Shown: positions 1 to 41,449 of the stretch, piece by piece
How positions within the stretch are numbered: position 1 is the stretch's first letter
Layout of the letters: each line of letters opens with the position of its first letter
NCBI GenBank assembly: GCA_963662155.1
Contig: OY759261.1
Coordinates: 67,132,181 to 67,196,180 of the forward strand
DNA: 64,000 nt
DNA from: Lamellibrachia columna
Lineage: Eukaryota; Annelida; Polychaeta; Sabellida; Siboglinidae
Direction of reading: 5' to 3'
Program-made: the position numbers and the translations under genes
The notes under the pieces: generated by a model
The model's input: the letters and a program-made list of their open reading frames with translations, nothing else
What the model was told of the DNA's origin: nothing
Databases searched by the model: none

Positions 1-27
1 ACTAAAATGCACAATCATACAAACGTC

Positions 28-30
<3 letters not shown>

Positions 31-99
<69 letters not shown>

Positions 100-132
100 G
101 TATAATATATATATATATATACGCACACACAC

Positions 133-184
<52 letters not shown>

Positions 185-352
185 ATATATGTATATATAT
201 ATATATATATACATACATACATACATACATACATACATACATACATACATACATACATACATACATACGTGTGTGTGTTTGTGTGTGTGTATGTGTGTGC
301 GTGTGCTGTGTATGTGTGTGCGTGTGCTGTGTATGTGTGTGCGTGTGTGTGC
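31..352. repeat. Composite microsatellite (AT)n-(AC)n-(CATA)n-(GTGTGC)n
   Basis: Successive blocks of AT, AC, AT, CATA and GT-rich repeats with no unique sequence. The long translations through it are repeat artefacts. It lies in the intron upstream of the first visible exon of polycystin copy A. Confidence 0.95.
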
Positions 353-424
353 CCAGTAAAGAGTTATGGTAAGCTTATCAAAACCAGTTGTCCGTATGAA
401 ATTTCGACTGTTGTATTTTAAACA

Positions 425-538
425 AGATATTCCTAGTAAACTACTGGCGTGATTTACTTAGTTGTAGTTGCAAATGGTTATGTTTTAGTAACTCTCATAG
501 GTACATAGACCCAAACAAATATTTTTGCTTCCTTTTAA
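425..538 (+). mobile_element. Degenerate terminal end of the Kolobok-like THAP element
   Basis: The stretch reads GTAGTTGCAAATGGTTATG, then an ACTCTCATAGGTACATAGAC-like block, then an end in CCTTTTAA. This parallels the right ends of the elements finishing at 20771 and 54715 (same order of blocks, same terminal TTAA). I see no partner end, so it is a solo or truncated relic. It ends about 90 bases before exon 628-773. Confidence 0.5.
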
Positions 539-627
539 TATGCAAAATAAACCATATGTTACATAATTGCATATAATCATATTGTAGAATTCAAAGGACA
601 ATATTGATTTATCATGTTACATTTCAG

Positions 628-31061
<30,434 letters not shown>

Positions 31062-31197
31062 ATAACACGGATGACATGCAGCGCGTCGACAAGTTTGGAA
31101 CATTGTGGACGCACTGTTAGAAGCACATTGAACTAGAGATACACGGCATACACACTAATGACACTCCTAGACTCACATATTTATAGCAGTAGCAACA

Positions 31198-31203
31198 AAT
31201 AAA
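31198..31203 (+). promoter_or_regulatory. Polyadenylation signal of polycystin copy A
   Basis: AATAAA 137 bases after the stop codon. The 3' flank up to here aligns with copy B (shared AACTAGAGATACAC and TAGCAGTAGCAA), where AATAAA lies at 47830-47835 on the - strand. Confidence 0.65.
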
Positions 31204-31275
31204 GATATTTAATTGATTTGTCAGTGGATTTATGTTGGCATATTTGTTTGAATAAACACAAGTACCAATATATAC

Positions 31276-31418
<143 letters not shown>

Positions 31419-31559
31419 ACTTTACTATGCAAGTCAAGTCAATGACCCTCAAGTCAAGTCCCAAGTCACCAGGATTGTTGTAGTTTGTCTGCATGTTATT
31501 TGTGGCGGGCAATTTAGGTAGATGTCGCCCCGCCACAACATTAGCCAATCATAATATGT

Positions 31560-31800
31560 ACTTTAACAAGATTTTAACAAGATTTGCCATCCAAGCCAAA
31601 GGCCCAGATGGCAAGTGGACAAGGAAGCCATTGGCTTATCGAGAGTCCAACAATGTTCATCTACTTATAACCCGCCCTCCTGAGATATGTGTCAACCTTG
31701 TTTTTAAACATATTCACGCTGCTAGCAGTTACACAATCTGTAGACAATTTGTTCCATTCATTTATTGTCCTCTGTGAGAACGAGTGCTTCCTGACTTCAT
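31560..31800 (-). mobile_element. CR1-like LINE 3' end
   Basis: Starts with the AACAAGATTTTAACAAGATT tail, then the family 3' block (GATGGCAAGTGGACAAGGAA) and the last RT residues up to CCTCTGTGAGAACGAG. Strongly 5'-truncated. 31801-32020 has nothing recognisable. Confidence 0.85.
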
Positions 31801-32020
31801 GACTATTGTATTCGGTGCGGCTGTTACAATAACATGGACTCGCTTGTGTACGTTTTGTGTACGTTTCGAACCATCAGCTTTGTTGGCAAGTTACAAATTT
31901 ACAGCAATTTTCAAGTCAATGACGTCCAAGTCTAGTCTCAAGCCATCTCTCTGAGTTTCAAGTCATGAAAATGGGCGACTTGAGTGCGTCTTTACATTGT
32001 CTATGCTCATTTACACACCA

Positions 32021-32328
32021 TAGTGAACTGGAGCAACGTGGAGTGAACTGGAGCAACGTGGAGTGAACTGGAGTAACGTGGAGTGAACTGGAGCAACGTG
32101 GAGTGAACAGTAGTAACGTGGAGTGAACTGGAGCAACGTGGAGTTAACTGGAGCAACGTGGAGTGAACTGGAGCAACGTGGAGTGAACTGGAGCAACGTG
32201 GAGTGAACTTGAGTAACGTGGAGTGAACTGGAGCAACGTGGAGTGAACTGGAGCAACGTGGAGTTAACTGGAGCAACGTGGAGTGAACTGGAGCAACGTG
32301 GAGTGAACTGCAGCAACGTGGAGTGAAC
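32021..32328. repeat. Tandem repeat, about fifteen 20-bp units
   Basis: Unit GAGTGAACTGGAGCAACGTG with a few substitutions (AGCA/AGTA). A 20-bp unit does not keep one reading frame, so it appears as overlapping open frames. Confidence 0.97.
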
Positions 32329-32572
32329 GAAGTTTCAAAACGGCAGCAAGAGGATTTGAAACCGGATTCTCTCGATGGAGTCTGATGTTCTAACCAGTAG
32401 TAGCACATTGTGTCACTGGCATAATCACATAATCAGTACTGGAAGATCATAACATGTTGTTATAAATTGGGTTGTATCAACACGCTTTGTAGTTGTAGCT
32501 ACGAGTAGACCTGGGAACACTGTTCAGTGTGCCCACCCGCTGTACCGTTTATATAAAACATAGGAATTCACA

Positions 32573-32790
32573 AATAAAAGTATAGGAATTATAATTATAT
32601 GAATGACATAAATAGTTTAACCAAATCTCATTATTTACCGTTATTTCAGGTAATCACAAGAAACCTTAAAATCTCCGCAAAATTTGTGGAGATTTTAAGG
32701 TTTCTTGCGATTACCTGAAATAATGTTAAATAATGATATTTGGTTAAACTATTTATGTCATTCATATAATATTATTCCTATATTTAATGT
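32573..32790. repeat. Long near-perfect inverted repeat (hairpin)
   Basis: The left arm ends TCACAAGAAACCTTAAAATC; the right arm begins GATTTTAAGGTTTCTTGCGA. Arms run outward through AAATAGTTTAACCAAAT / ATTTGGTTAAACTATTT and ATGAATGACAT / ATGTCATTCAT. They are about 100 bases each, with a loop of fewer than ten bases. It could be a fold-back/MITE element or a hairpin RNA locus. The flanking 32791-33370 holds nothing I recognise. Confidence 0.85.
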
Positions 32791-33379
32791 TAGAAAATAT
32801 AGAAATATTTTTAATCCTATATGTGTGCGCTATTTTGTATATGTTTTTTTACCTGGTGTAAATTTGTACCCCATTAATGTTAATAGGAAACACATTGTAT
32901 AATTAGAATTTGCATATCTAGTGAAAACCATCTGTGACATTTATACCACGTTTACACGTGTGGCTCTAACGGATCGAGGTCCAACAGACAGCTGCACATA
33001 CGCTCTTGCTTCCACATCAACGTGGAAAACAAATATTTAACAAATCCAACCCGCCCTAACAAACTGAATGGTCCGTCCCTAATCCGACAAACAAAAAGGC
33101 CTAAGCGGCGCTATCCACACTCGGCGTAAAGGACGCAATGTTAACTTTGATATTGTGTATGCCAGCAAAGAGCCATGCACTAGTTAGAAGCACTAGCAAA
33201 AATGCCCGTCCCCAGGATGACCAGGACGGGATAACTTGGTAGCTCATACGTGACAGTCATGATAGCAATGTTTACTAAATGCCTCGGGCCAATAAGCTGT
33301 CAATACGTTCTAGATTGTTTAAGGGAACATCAAACGTATTACCAGAAACAACCGCGTCACGCACGTGATGCAATACTCT

Positions 33380-34645
33380 TCTTCTTCTTCCCCTTGTTCC
33401 CTGCGGGGGGTCCAAGTCACTTGATTGCTTCTTCTACTTTCGTTGTTAATGTTCTCCATTTCCCTCTGTCTTCTGCGGTGGTCTTCCACTCTTGGCCGTT
33501 CATACCTGCCCTTTCAAGATCTCGTTTGACACAGTCTTTCCATCGCAGCTTTGGTCTTCGTCTTCTTCTTCTGCCACCCTCGTCCGCTTTCCATGCTTTT
33601 TTTGACGGTCTGTCTTCACCCATTCTTCGCACATGTCCTGTCCATCTCATTCTGCTTCCGGCTACTTTCATCTTTAGGTGTTTTTTTACGCCAATCTCTT
33701 CCTTCATCTTCCTTCTATCTTCTTTGGTTACTTTGCATATTCTTCCGACCCAGTTGTTTTCTGCTATCTGCATCTTCTCCTCCTGTCTCTCTGCCAGTGC
33801 CAGTGTTCCCAACCAGTATATACAGGCTGGTACCACGCAGGCTTCCAACACTTTTCCTTTTAGTTGTTTCTCCAGTTTTCTGTCCCACATAATGCCTTCC
33901 ACTCTCCTCCACGCTGCTGCTCCTGCTTGCAGTCTCCTCTGTATTTCCTTACTACTTCCTCCATCGTCACACACTGTACCGCCAAAGTAAACAATACTGT
34001 TCACTTGTTTAATGGTCTTTCTGTCAACAACTACATGCAAGTCCACCTCTTGTTCGCCTATTAACATTACTTCTGTCTTCTCCAGATTCATTCGGAGGCC
34101 ATGTTTTCTAAAGGTGTTACTCCATTCTTGCAATGTTTTCTATAAATCCTCTTTGTTATCAGCCACCACTGCAAGGTCATCTGCATATAGTATCTTCTTA
34201 AGTTGTTCCTGTTCAGATACCTTTCCACTGATCAGGTTCATCACCAACATGAAAAGCAGGGGACTCAACGCACTTCCCTGTCTAAGTCCTACTCCCACTC
34301 CAAATTGTTCCGATGTTTCTCTTTCAACTCTCACCACTGCTGTTGTCTCCTTGTACATTTCCTCAACCATTCTGACCTCTGCCTCTCTAACCTCCATCCA
34401 TCTCATGACTGCAAATGCAAGTTCTCTCGGCACAGTGTCGAATGCCTTTTCCAGATCGACAAAACCGAATGCTACATCCTTTCTAAATTCTCTCCTTTTC
34501 TCAATAATTTGTCTGATGGTAAACAATCCGTCATCCGTTCCTCTCCCTTTCCTAAATCCCCGCTGATTCTCTCAGATTTTGCTCTCCATTATATGTCTCA
34601 CCCTAGCAACCAGTATTCTTTCCATCCATTTTAAGGCTTGGCTGT
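33380..34645 (-). mobile_element. 5'-truncated LINE with (GAA)n-type tail
   Basis: Reverse transcriptase from about 34640: FTIRQIIEKRREFRKDVAFG, FVDLEKAFDTVPRELAFAVM, LRQGSALSPLLFMLVMNLIS and ILYADDLAVVADNKEDL. A stop at 34140 follows, in frame with the rest (LQEWSNTFRKHGLRMNLEKT to DRGKWRTLTTKVEEAIK). It ends in a GGGAACAAGG block and GAAGAAGAAG. No endonuclease is present. The RT catalytic YADD is intact. Its family is not the CR1-like or the 5901-9017 one. Confidence 0.85.
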
Positions 34646-34749
34646 ATACTATAAACCTCGCGCGAGCGTGGTTTCTGCGATTGTTGGAAGTTAACGTTTT
34701 AAGTAGCACACTTTATTTACCAAAAAAAGCACCAAGAACCCTTGATGTA

Positions 34750-35314
34750 CGGGGAATTTCGAAAAAAAAATAAAGGCGTTACGTTTCATTCGTGGGGTCG
34801 TAGATTAATCCTTGAAAGTTTGACGCCCGATGTGCAGCTTGAGAAGGCGGACTCAGGAGTATGGAATGCATTCTTTGACAGTTATGTAGCTCTCGTTGAA
34901 ATATTTGGGAGGATGCGAGCAAGCCGCGCAACGATGGTGGACAGACGTCCGTGAGAACGTGCCCGCTGATAGGCGTTGACAGACACGCTCATCCAATATT
35001 GAATGAGGACAATGCATCTGCCGTTCGAGGATCAATTGCTGCAGGAAATGGATACACGTCTATTAGTAGCTCAGATTCACTATGTAACCTAATGCCTCAC
35101 ACCACGACACTAGATTACACAGTTGTACGATGTGTGCCAAGACGGCATGCCCAGTGATCTACATCAGCTACAGAGACCCAATACACTCGACGACACGATA
35201 CAGGAAATCAATCCTGTCCCGTACCCCAACACACACACGCGCGCACACGCACCCGCACGCGCACGCACACGCACACGAACACGCACACGCACACGCACAC
35301 GCACACGCACACGC

Positions 35315-35359
<45 letters not shown>

Positions 35360-35580
35360 CAGCAGTCGTGATACTACTTGTGATGTAAGTCTCGATTGCT
35401 ACAGTAGAGCGGTCATTTACTGCGATGCGACGCCACAGTGACAACTACAGGCGTGTGTTGGGGTGGGACCTCACGCTTGTCCACAAGGACAAATCGTTGG
35501 ATGAAGAACGCATCACCTTCCAGTTCAGTAGTTTAGCGCTAGCATTCCGCCCAAATGAAGGAGATATGATACACTCGTAA
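34750..35580 (+). other. Unrecognised, possibly coding remnants around a microsatellite
   Basis: Several short plausible readings that I cannot assign: about 34775-34953 (HSWGRRLILESLTPDVQLEK), about 35010-35090 (LPFEDQLLQEMDTRLLVAQI), about 35125-35220 (GMPSDLHQLQRPNTLDDTIQ) and 35405-35578 (YRRVLGWDLTLVHKDKSLDE, ending in TAA). They are in different frames with stops between. A relative of the second (DHLLQEMDTCLLV) is present on the - strand near 40400-40440, so at least that part is repeated DNA. Probably a decayed transposon or gene fragment. Confidence 0.3.
35230..35359. repeat. (GCAC)n/(ACGC)n-(CA)n microsatellite
   Basis: GC-richer ACGCAC units followed by CA repeats. Confidence 0.95.
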
Positions 35581-37200
35581 ACACTTATTACCGAAGCTTT
35601 ATCGTTGCCAACACATGTCTACTTGGCTTATGATTAAATGGCTGTTATAACTGCAAAGTGTTTGCGTTTATCAATGAATAGTACATACGATCATCATATT
35701 ACACGTGCTCCAATGGTTTTGCATTACATTGTAGTACTGTTTGTATTGCGATAATGCATCACTAGTTATGTTATTATTAATTGTGCTGTCACATAGTAAA
35801 CGGGTCATTGAAGTATGGAAACAATCTTAATACACTGCAACATTCTATCACGTTAAATCTAAATCTCAATCTTTGTTATGCATATATGATATAGTGAAGG
35901 TTCATATCCAACTTTTCTCAGTGATGGGTGTCGAGTAGGTGGGTCGTGTTGTTCTCCATGGCCGGAGGAGGGGCATTCTATTAAGTTTTATTTAGACTCG
36001 AAAATGCACCAGATTGCAATAAAAATGGACACCCAAACCCCCTCTTAGATTTGTGTTTCCACATGAATAGATAGATAAGCCCCTGACCACTGAATAAAAA
36101 GACAGGAAGAAGTATTAATGACAACCAGGGGTAATTCTGTACCTCAGGCAGCATAGCCATCTGCGCACAACGGAGAAAATATGAAATAGGATCTTTGTAA
36201 ATATTGTCATGTCATGCATTGTCAATGCTTGAGATATGTTCTAAATGTTCAACAGTATTTATAAATTGAAGTACAGCACATAATATTTATTGCATGCTTA
36301 CGAAAAAAAATCCCAAATTGACTTTGAGCCCGAAATACAAAATAATTATCCATAGGCAGGTCTTTATTTCGGAGTTTTTCCCCTGGACACTGATTACAAT
36401 CACGGCGACGTGGTTCTGGAGACGCATTTGGCGACACAAAACAATAATGTCCAAGTCCCTGTAGGCCTCGAAGATAATACAGAACGAAATTATTGCATTG
36501 ACGAGGCATTTGACCGTATCAAGCCAAGAACAGTTTATCAGCTTTGTCCTGAAAAATGAATAGCAATAGATCCGAGAGGAATTCTTGGAGTTTCTCTTGC
36601 GTTACTCCGGAGAGGTCGAGCAGCTCGGTTTGGACTTCCAAAGATGTAGGCAGCGTTCCACTTACTGCCCTTCAATGTGCTGGTGTGTAGCAGTCAACAC
36701 CACCACTACCTCCATGTATTGCGCATAGGATTTCTTTAATATCTCCCCAAAGTGGAGAAGCCCGAAAGCATCACAGGGAGGGAGGGATGGAGTGAGGGAG
36801 GGACGGAGGGGGATGGAGGAAGGGAGGGGGAGGGAGGGAGAGCTCGTGCGTGCACGCACGCGAATACAGAAATAATAACTTAAACTTAATAATAAACATT
36901 TTGTGCATCTAGTCTTGGATAATGAAGTATCTAAATGTTACTCTTAAATGCATCCAGACTGCTTTAACACTGTTTTGAGGGAGTTCTAAAGTCGAATAGT
37001 ACTGGGGAAAAGAATATAAGTACTAACTGCATCTGGAATAAGGGGTATGATGGGCTGAGGAAAGTTGTCTCCTATTGATGATATTCACAGGAACAAGATA
37101 TTTATTGATTTGAAGGTATTCCCACTAGATAATTACATCATGTAGTCATTATTTTTCTTTCAATTTAATAATCTAGTTAAAATATGGATATGCACGAAAT
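35580..37200. other. Intergenic stretch without recognisable gene
   Basis: AT-rich unique-looking sequence. One GGGA-rich simple repeat lies at about 36776-36860. A minus-strand open frame at 36249-36509 (Cys-rich, 86 residues) resembles nothing I know. Confidence 0.6.
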
Positions 37201-37523
37201 TTTTTAATCTAGGAAAAAATATGACACGCATTTCATTTTCAGTAATCTTCGGGCTTCGCGCCATAGCCATGGCATACCAAATGTTCGTGTCAAGACAACA
37301 TTTACCTATTTCGTTCATACGAATTAGAACTATATATCATAATCCGCTATTGCTCCAATTTCCCTTCAGCTTCGACCCTAAAAAAAATGGAATTAAACTG
37401 TTGACATTAAATCCGTTAATCCTGTCAAAACTTTCATGAACCAAAGTGTGCATAAACGATACCTGACTAATAAAACCTTTGCAGCGACATAAAATGAGTT
37501 TCGTGCTTTACTGTGTAGTAGTT

Positions 37524-37539
37524 GGCTCTGAAAAGAGCC
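37524..37539 (-). terminator. Histone 3' stem-loop of H2A-1
   Basis: On the - strand GGCTCTTTTCAGAGCC, a six-base stem with four-base loop, 33 bases after the H2A stop. This is the SLBP-bound 3' processing signal of replication-dependent histone mRNAs. Confidence 0.95.
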
Positions 37540-37572
37540 GTTGTTTGTTTGTCCTGCCGAAACTGTTTAGAC

Positions 37573-37956
37573 CTAGTTCGATTTCGCGCTGTGCTGTGAT
37601 TTCTTTGGAAGAAGCACGCCTTGGATGTTGGGAAGAACGCCGCCTTGAGCAATCGTCACAGCCGACATCAACCTGTTGAGCTCTTCGTCGTTGCGGATAG
37701 CCAGCTGCAAGTGTCGGGGGATGATCCTCGATTTTTTGTTGTCCCTGGCCGCGTTGCCCGCCAACTCGAGCACTTCGGCAGCCAAATATTCCATGACAGC
37801 CGCCAAGTAGACCGAAGCTCCGGCGCCGACCCGTTCAGCGTAGTTGCCTTTCTTCAGGTGTCGGTGGATGCGACCAACTGGGAACTGGAGTCCGGCTCGC
37901 GAGGAACGGGTCTTTCCCTTTTGGCGAGTTTTACCTCCTTTTCCTCGACCAGTCAT
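37573..37956 (-). CDS. H2A: Histone H2A (copy 1)
   Basis: Core nucleosome histone that pairs with H2B. Intronless, 127 residues, the usual metazoan length. Starts [20 protein letters not shown], has the [14 protein letters not shown] helix, the acidic-patch residues (NDEELNRL) and the VLPNIQ...LLPKK docking segment. It is read divergently from an H2B pseudogene at 38160, across a shared promoter with TATAAAAG on the - strand at 38029-38036. Differs from the second H2A (42899-43282) at a handful of positions (GK/GR, N/S, V/I, R/K, M/L and the last residue). The frame is intact, so it may be expressed. Confidence 0.97.
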   Translation of the reverse strand: MTGRGKGGKTRQKGKTRSSRAGLQFPVGRIHRHLKKGNYAERVGAGASVYLAAVMEYLAAEVLELAGNAARDNKKSRIIPRHLQLAIRNDEELNRLMSAVTIAQGGVLPNIQGVLLPKKSQHSAKSN

Positions 37957-38159
37957 AGCTGCTGGTATAAGTCAACAAATGTATATCTTAATACTGCAAA
38001 TAACGTTCAAATTCTTCACAGTAATGCGCTTTTATAGTAAACAACGCGTGCCGAAACAAGAAACGTCGACGGCGCGTGTTTATTACTCGGCACGATCACG
38101 TGACTATAACGTCCACCTCCAGAATAGTGCTTGCATTAAAATAATTGTGTGTGACTTTT
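37957..38159. promoter_or_regulatory. Shared H2A/H2B promoter, left pair
   Basis: TATAAAAG (- strand, 38029-38036) serves H2A. The block from CTCGGCACGATCACGTGACT to GTCCACCTCCAGAATAGTGC (about 38085-38137) is conserved, inverted, in the right pair at about 42725-42778. It includes an E-box CACGTG at 38097-38102. Confidence 0.6.
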
Positions 38160-38302
38160 TTTTTTACTTCTAAAGACGCGAAAAGGCAGCAAGAACCGCA
38201 AAACAAAGGAGGGAGAGCTTTGGCATTTCAAACAAGTCCACCCCGACACAGGAATGACATATTCGAACGAATTGCCAAGAAAGCGTCCCATCTGGCTCAA
38301 TA

Positions 38303-38423
38303 TCTCAGGAAGGCGGGTTATAAGTAGATGAACATTGTTGGACTCTCGATAAGCCAATGGCTTCCTTGTCCACTTGCCATCTGGCCCTTTGGCTTGGATG
38401 GCAAATCTTGTTACATCTTGTTA
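38303..38423 (+). mobile_element. CR1-like LINE 3' end inside H2B pseudogene
   Basis: Starts TCTCAGGAAGGCGGGTTATA, continues with the family 3' block (CCAATGGCTTCCTTGTCCAC) and ends in a CATCTTGTTAA tail. AATA is present on both sides (38299-38302, 38424-38427), fitting a short target duplication. Removing it restores the alignment to H2B codons for SHLAQY and the next residues. Confidence 0.9.
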
Positions 38424-39064
38424 AATACTGCAAGCGAGCAACCATAGCCAGTCGCGAAATACAGACGGACGTTCGACTGCTTCTTCCAGGCGGCGAAACT
38501 TTTTCCCAACCATATTGAGGGGAGACGCCTCTGCCCTGGAAATTTCGACACGCGGGAGATTAACTGTTTTCTAGTTGGTACTCGCAGTTTGACACAACTA
38601 AATTGTCAATGCATGTTAATTTACTGTAGTAGTAATAATACACGGAAAGGTGGCAGTGTGTGTCTAACTGTTTCATAACGATTGACACTACTACGGGGTA
38701 GGTACTATCCACGCAGCATGTACGCAATAACTGAAGCACTCTGGCTCGATCAGTATTTGCTATCCGTACACCGGCGATTGTAATGTTTTGTTTTAAATTG
38801 CAATTACTGGGGAGGTGTACTACACATTACAATACAGTTTTATATGTGGGTATTTGGGCAGAATGGATAGTTTGTTTTGTAAATTGAACAAATAAGTTAT
38901 TTTTTTCATTGAAATTATTCCACATATTATTATTAGGACATTTCACGTTCATGCGCACAAAGTTATTCTGCATCACTTCTTTTTAGGATTATTGTCTTGG
39001 GATAATATCAAAACATGAATTATGGGATGATCTGAGAACATTGATCAACGACACTACGTCAAGT

Positions 39065-39236
39065 CTCAGACCACATGAAATCTTTAAATGTAATCGGCTA
39101 GTGGATACCCGTGTAAATTTCTCCCGTGCTTCATGCTATACATGCCTATAGCCATCACATTGGCACTTAAATGACTCAGTGACAGTGGCTTGATAGAATC
39201 AAATTGAGGCGACACAAAGTAATTCTACTAAGTAGA

Positions 39237-39288
<52 letters not shown>

Positions 39289-40395
39289 TACCGGCATAAA
39301 GTAACTGGAACAGCATTTTTGTCATCACTTTCTATGATACATTTAATTTATTATGGTCTTCCCTGTACACCAACCTATTACAAACTTATATTATGCCACA
39401 ACTTATCTGAACATATTGTGTTCGTTAAAGTCATGTTTATTTACATATTTTTTGCAGAGATGCAACTTTTGACATCAACATGTGAAAATACCAATACTTG
39501 CGGTATAAATGCACTGTGTTTTTTATACATTATTTGTGCAGTAAACAATTATTTACAAAACAATACTAATGCAAATCTATTGCAAATTAACAAGGTGATG
39601 CTACTCCATAATGTCTTTGATCCTAGAATTTTTTTTCGTATTTTAATATTATTTGTTCTTGTTTTTTATACAATAATAGAAAAATCATCGCAACATCATG
39701 AAAAATGTACCAACAAAAATATTTATACCAATAAATTTACCAAATTGTATATTCATAATCATTTCACACTACAAGTACAGAAACAACAGAAAAACATTAC
39801 TGTGTTGAAATACGCAGTGTAAATTTAAAATCGTGTGGTGACCCTTTGCCTTGATAACAGCGGAGCATCTTTTGGGCATATATATATATATATATATATC
39901 CACCACTGCCCAACCTCATGTATTCAGATGATGTGATATAGAAAGTTACACAAATATATGGTGTCACTAATATTAATGAAACATTACTTTTAAAAACATT
40001 AAGAAATTATAAATATGAAGGTCTAGGTGGTTAAATTTTCATTAATTGTATTCCTTATGCTGTTTGACCTTTTTTATTACCACCTCCTGTGTTAAAATAT
40101 TAAAAAAATTGTAATCATGAAATATCCTGCTTCTTTCAATTATTATACAATTAATTTCTGGTAAGATTTATAGGCTTTAGAAAAAAACTATGTCATATCG
40201 CCACATAACTAGTATTACTGTGGACTCTGCTTAGTAGAATCACTTTGTGTCGCCTCAATTTGATTCTATCAAGCCACTGAGTCATTTAAGTGCCAATGTG
40301 ATGGCTATAGGCATGTATAGCATAAAACATGTGAAACGGGATAAATTTACACGGGTATCCACTAGCCGATTACATTTAAAGGTTTTTATATCTAT
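39065..40395. repeat. Internal inverted repeat of about 180 bp within MULE element 1
   Basis: The left arm at about 39068-39250 (GGCTAGTGGATACCCGTGTA ... GATAGAATCAAATTGAGGCG) is repeated in reverse complement at about 40205-40385 (CGCCTCAATTTGATTCTATC ... TACACGGGTATCCACTAGCC). About 950 bases separate the arms. Element 2 has only the left arm, so the right arm was added in element 1. Confidence 0.85.
39285..39900. mobile_element. Tc1/mariner-like remnant
   Basis: Starts CAGTACCGGCATAAAGTAAC after an AT run. Near its other end it has GACCCTTTGCCTTGATAACAG, then GGAGCATCTTTTGGGCATAT, a phrase typical of Tc1-like inverted ends and their flanks. The interior is AT-rich and has no transposase motif; the 167-residue open frame here looks like chance. 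Confidence 0.4.
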
Positions 40396-41006
40396 ATATA
40401 CTAATAGACATGTGTCCATTTCCTGCAGCAAGTGATCCACGAACAGCAAACACAGGTGATAAATGCTTTATGAACAATTATCAGGGTATAACATACCCAA
40501 TAAATTTATAATTGTCTTTTAACCATGTTATCAGATGTTAGCGAAGCATGTCCTTATCAATTAAATTAGATGCAAGATCGTAATTGCACTAATTACTTTT
40601 AACACACCAGGTCGAAATCATCCTATTTGGTGACAATATTGGTGAACTTACTCATGATACCATACAAATGGGCGGCGGCATATTGTCATTGACGTTGTTG
40701 TGCAACTCAAAGCTGTATGTAACTTTCTTTATCACATTATCTGGACTGAATATGTATTGTTCTTAGTTAATTAATTGTAAACATATCAAGTAAAACATTA
40801 ATCCTGAACGTCCCTGTGCCGTGGCGGTAGCTTACCATCAGACTCGATGAAGATAACGCCCCATCACCACGTTGTCAATGTTGCGACAGACGACTTTTTC
40901 ACAAATACTGAATATTTTAGCGTGCGTTTACAATCTGACCATGCCACGTCAATATGTATACCTATCTATCATACATGTGACGGAACAAACATTACACTTC
41001 TACGTA

Positions 41007-41009
41007 CAC

Positions 41010-41061
<52 letters not shown>
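41007..41061. repeat. (CA)n microsatellite
   Basis: CA dinucleotide run inside MULE element 1. Confidence 0.95.
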
Positions 41062-41064
<3 letters not shown>

Positions 41065-41324
41065 TGCTACCATCGCCAACGCAAAACACCGCATACGGCG
41101 TCTTCCATTGGCATAGCTAATCAATATTTATGAACCCTCAACTATGCCCCTCGACTCAGCGACCCAGCGTGACTGCCAATGATGTAGAACACGGTTGGGA
41201 AAACAATTTCGCTTCCCGGCGAGTTGGCGAAACATGCTGTCATCGAAGGACGAAGGCCGTCACCAAACGTCACGAAGTACAGCACAGCAACGAGACGAGA
41301 TATGTCGACAGTAGCTGAAGAAAC

Positions 41325-41340
41325 GGCTCTTTTCAGAGCC
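41325..41340 (+). terminator. Histone 3' stem-loop of the H2B pseudogene
   Basis: GGCTCTTTTCAGAGCC. The following bases (AACTATCTTCTTTCAAAGAG) match, in mirror image, those after the intact H2B stem-loop at 42226-42241. Confidence 0.93.
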
Positions 41341-41449
41341 AACTATCTTCTTTCAAAGAGAGTGTTGTTGGTGACTTGGACTGGGTTTGGTACAACGCTG
41401 TTAGTAACTTGGTCTTACAACAAAAGGAATGTACATGGCCGTAATCTCA

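Larger units (their letters stand above)
38493..41212. mobile_element. MULE-family element 1 (non-autonomous), 9-bp target duplication
   Basis: Begins GCGAAACTTTTTCCCAACC and ends GGTTGGGAAAACAATTTCGC, imperfect inverted ends. Flanked by TTCCAGGCG (38484-38492) and TTCCCGGCG (41213-41221), a 9-bp duplication of H2B sequence with one change. Its left 700 bases and parts of its right end align with element 2 (43514-47240): shared GGAAATTTCGACACGCGGGA, and CGAAATC...CCTATTT...ACAATATTGG. I see no transposase in it. The inside holds a Tc1-like remnant, an internal inverted repeat and a CA microsatellite. Confidence 0.85.
38160..41323 (+). pseudogene. H2B: Histone H2B pseudogene split by a CR1 end and a MULE
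   Basis: Pieces of one H2B reading frame lie in order on the + strand. 38165-38302 has a deleted N-terminus and then FERIAKKASHLAQY. 38428-38492 matches [18 protein letters not shown]. 41213-41320 matches GELAKHAV and [12 protein letters not shown], with a frameshift. A 121-base CR1-like 3' end (38303-38423) separates pieces one and two. A 2720-base transposon (38493-41212) separates two and three. There is no start codon, and the N-terminal tail has a large deletion. Its histone stem-loop survives at 41325-41340. It is the mirror partner of the intact H2B at 42267-42650. Confidence 0.92.

Noticed and set aside
32021..32328. CRISPR-like or satellite array
   Set aside because: Uniform 20-bp units without spacers in an animal genome; a simple tandem repeat.
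39319..39822. 167-residue open frame on the + strand
   Set aside because: AT-rich, no recognisable motif, within a transposon remnant; looks like a chance frame.
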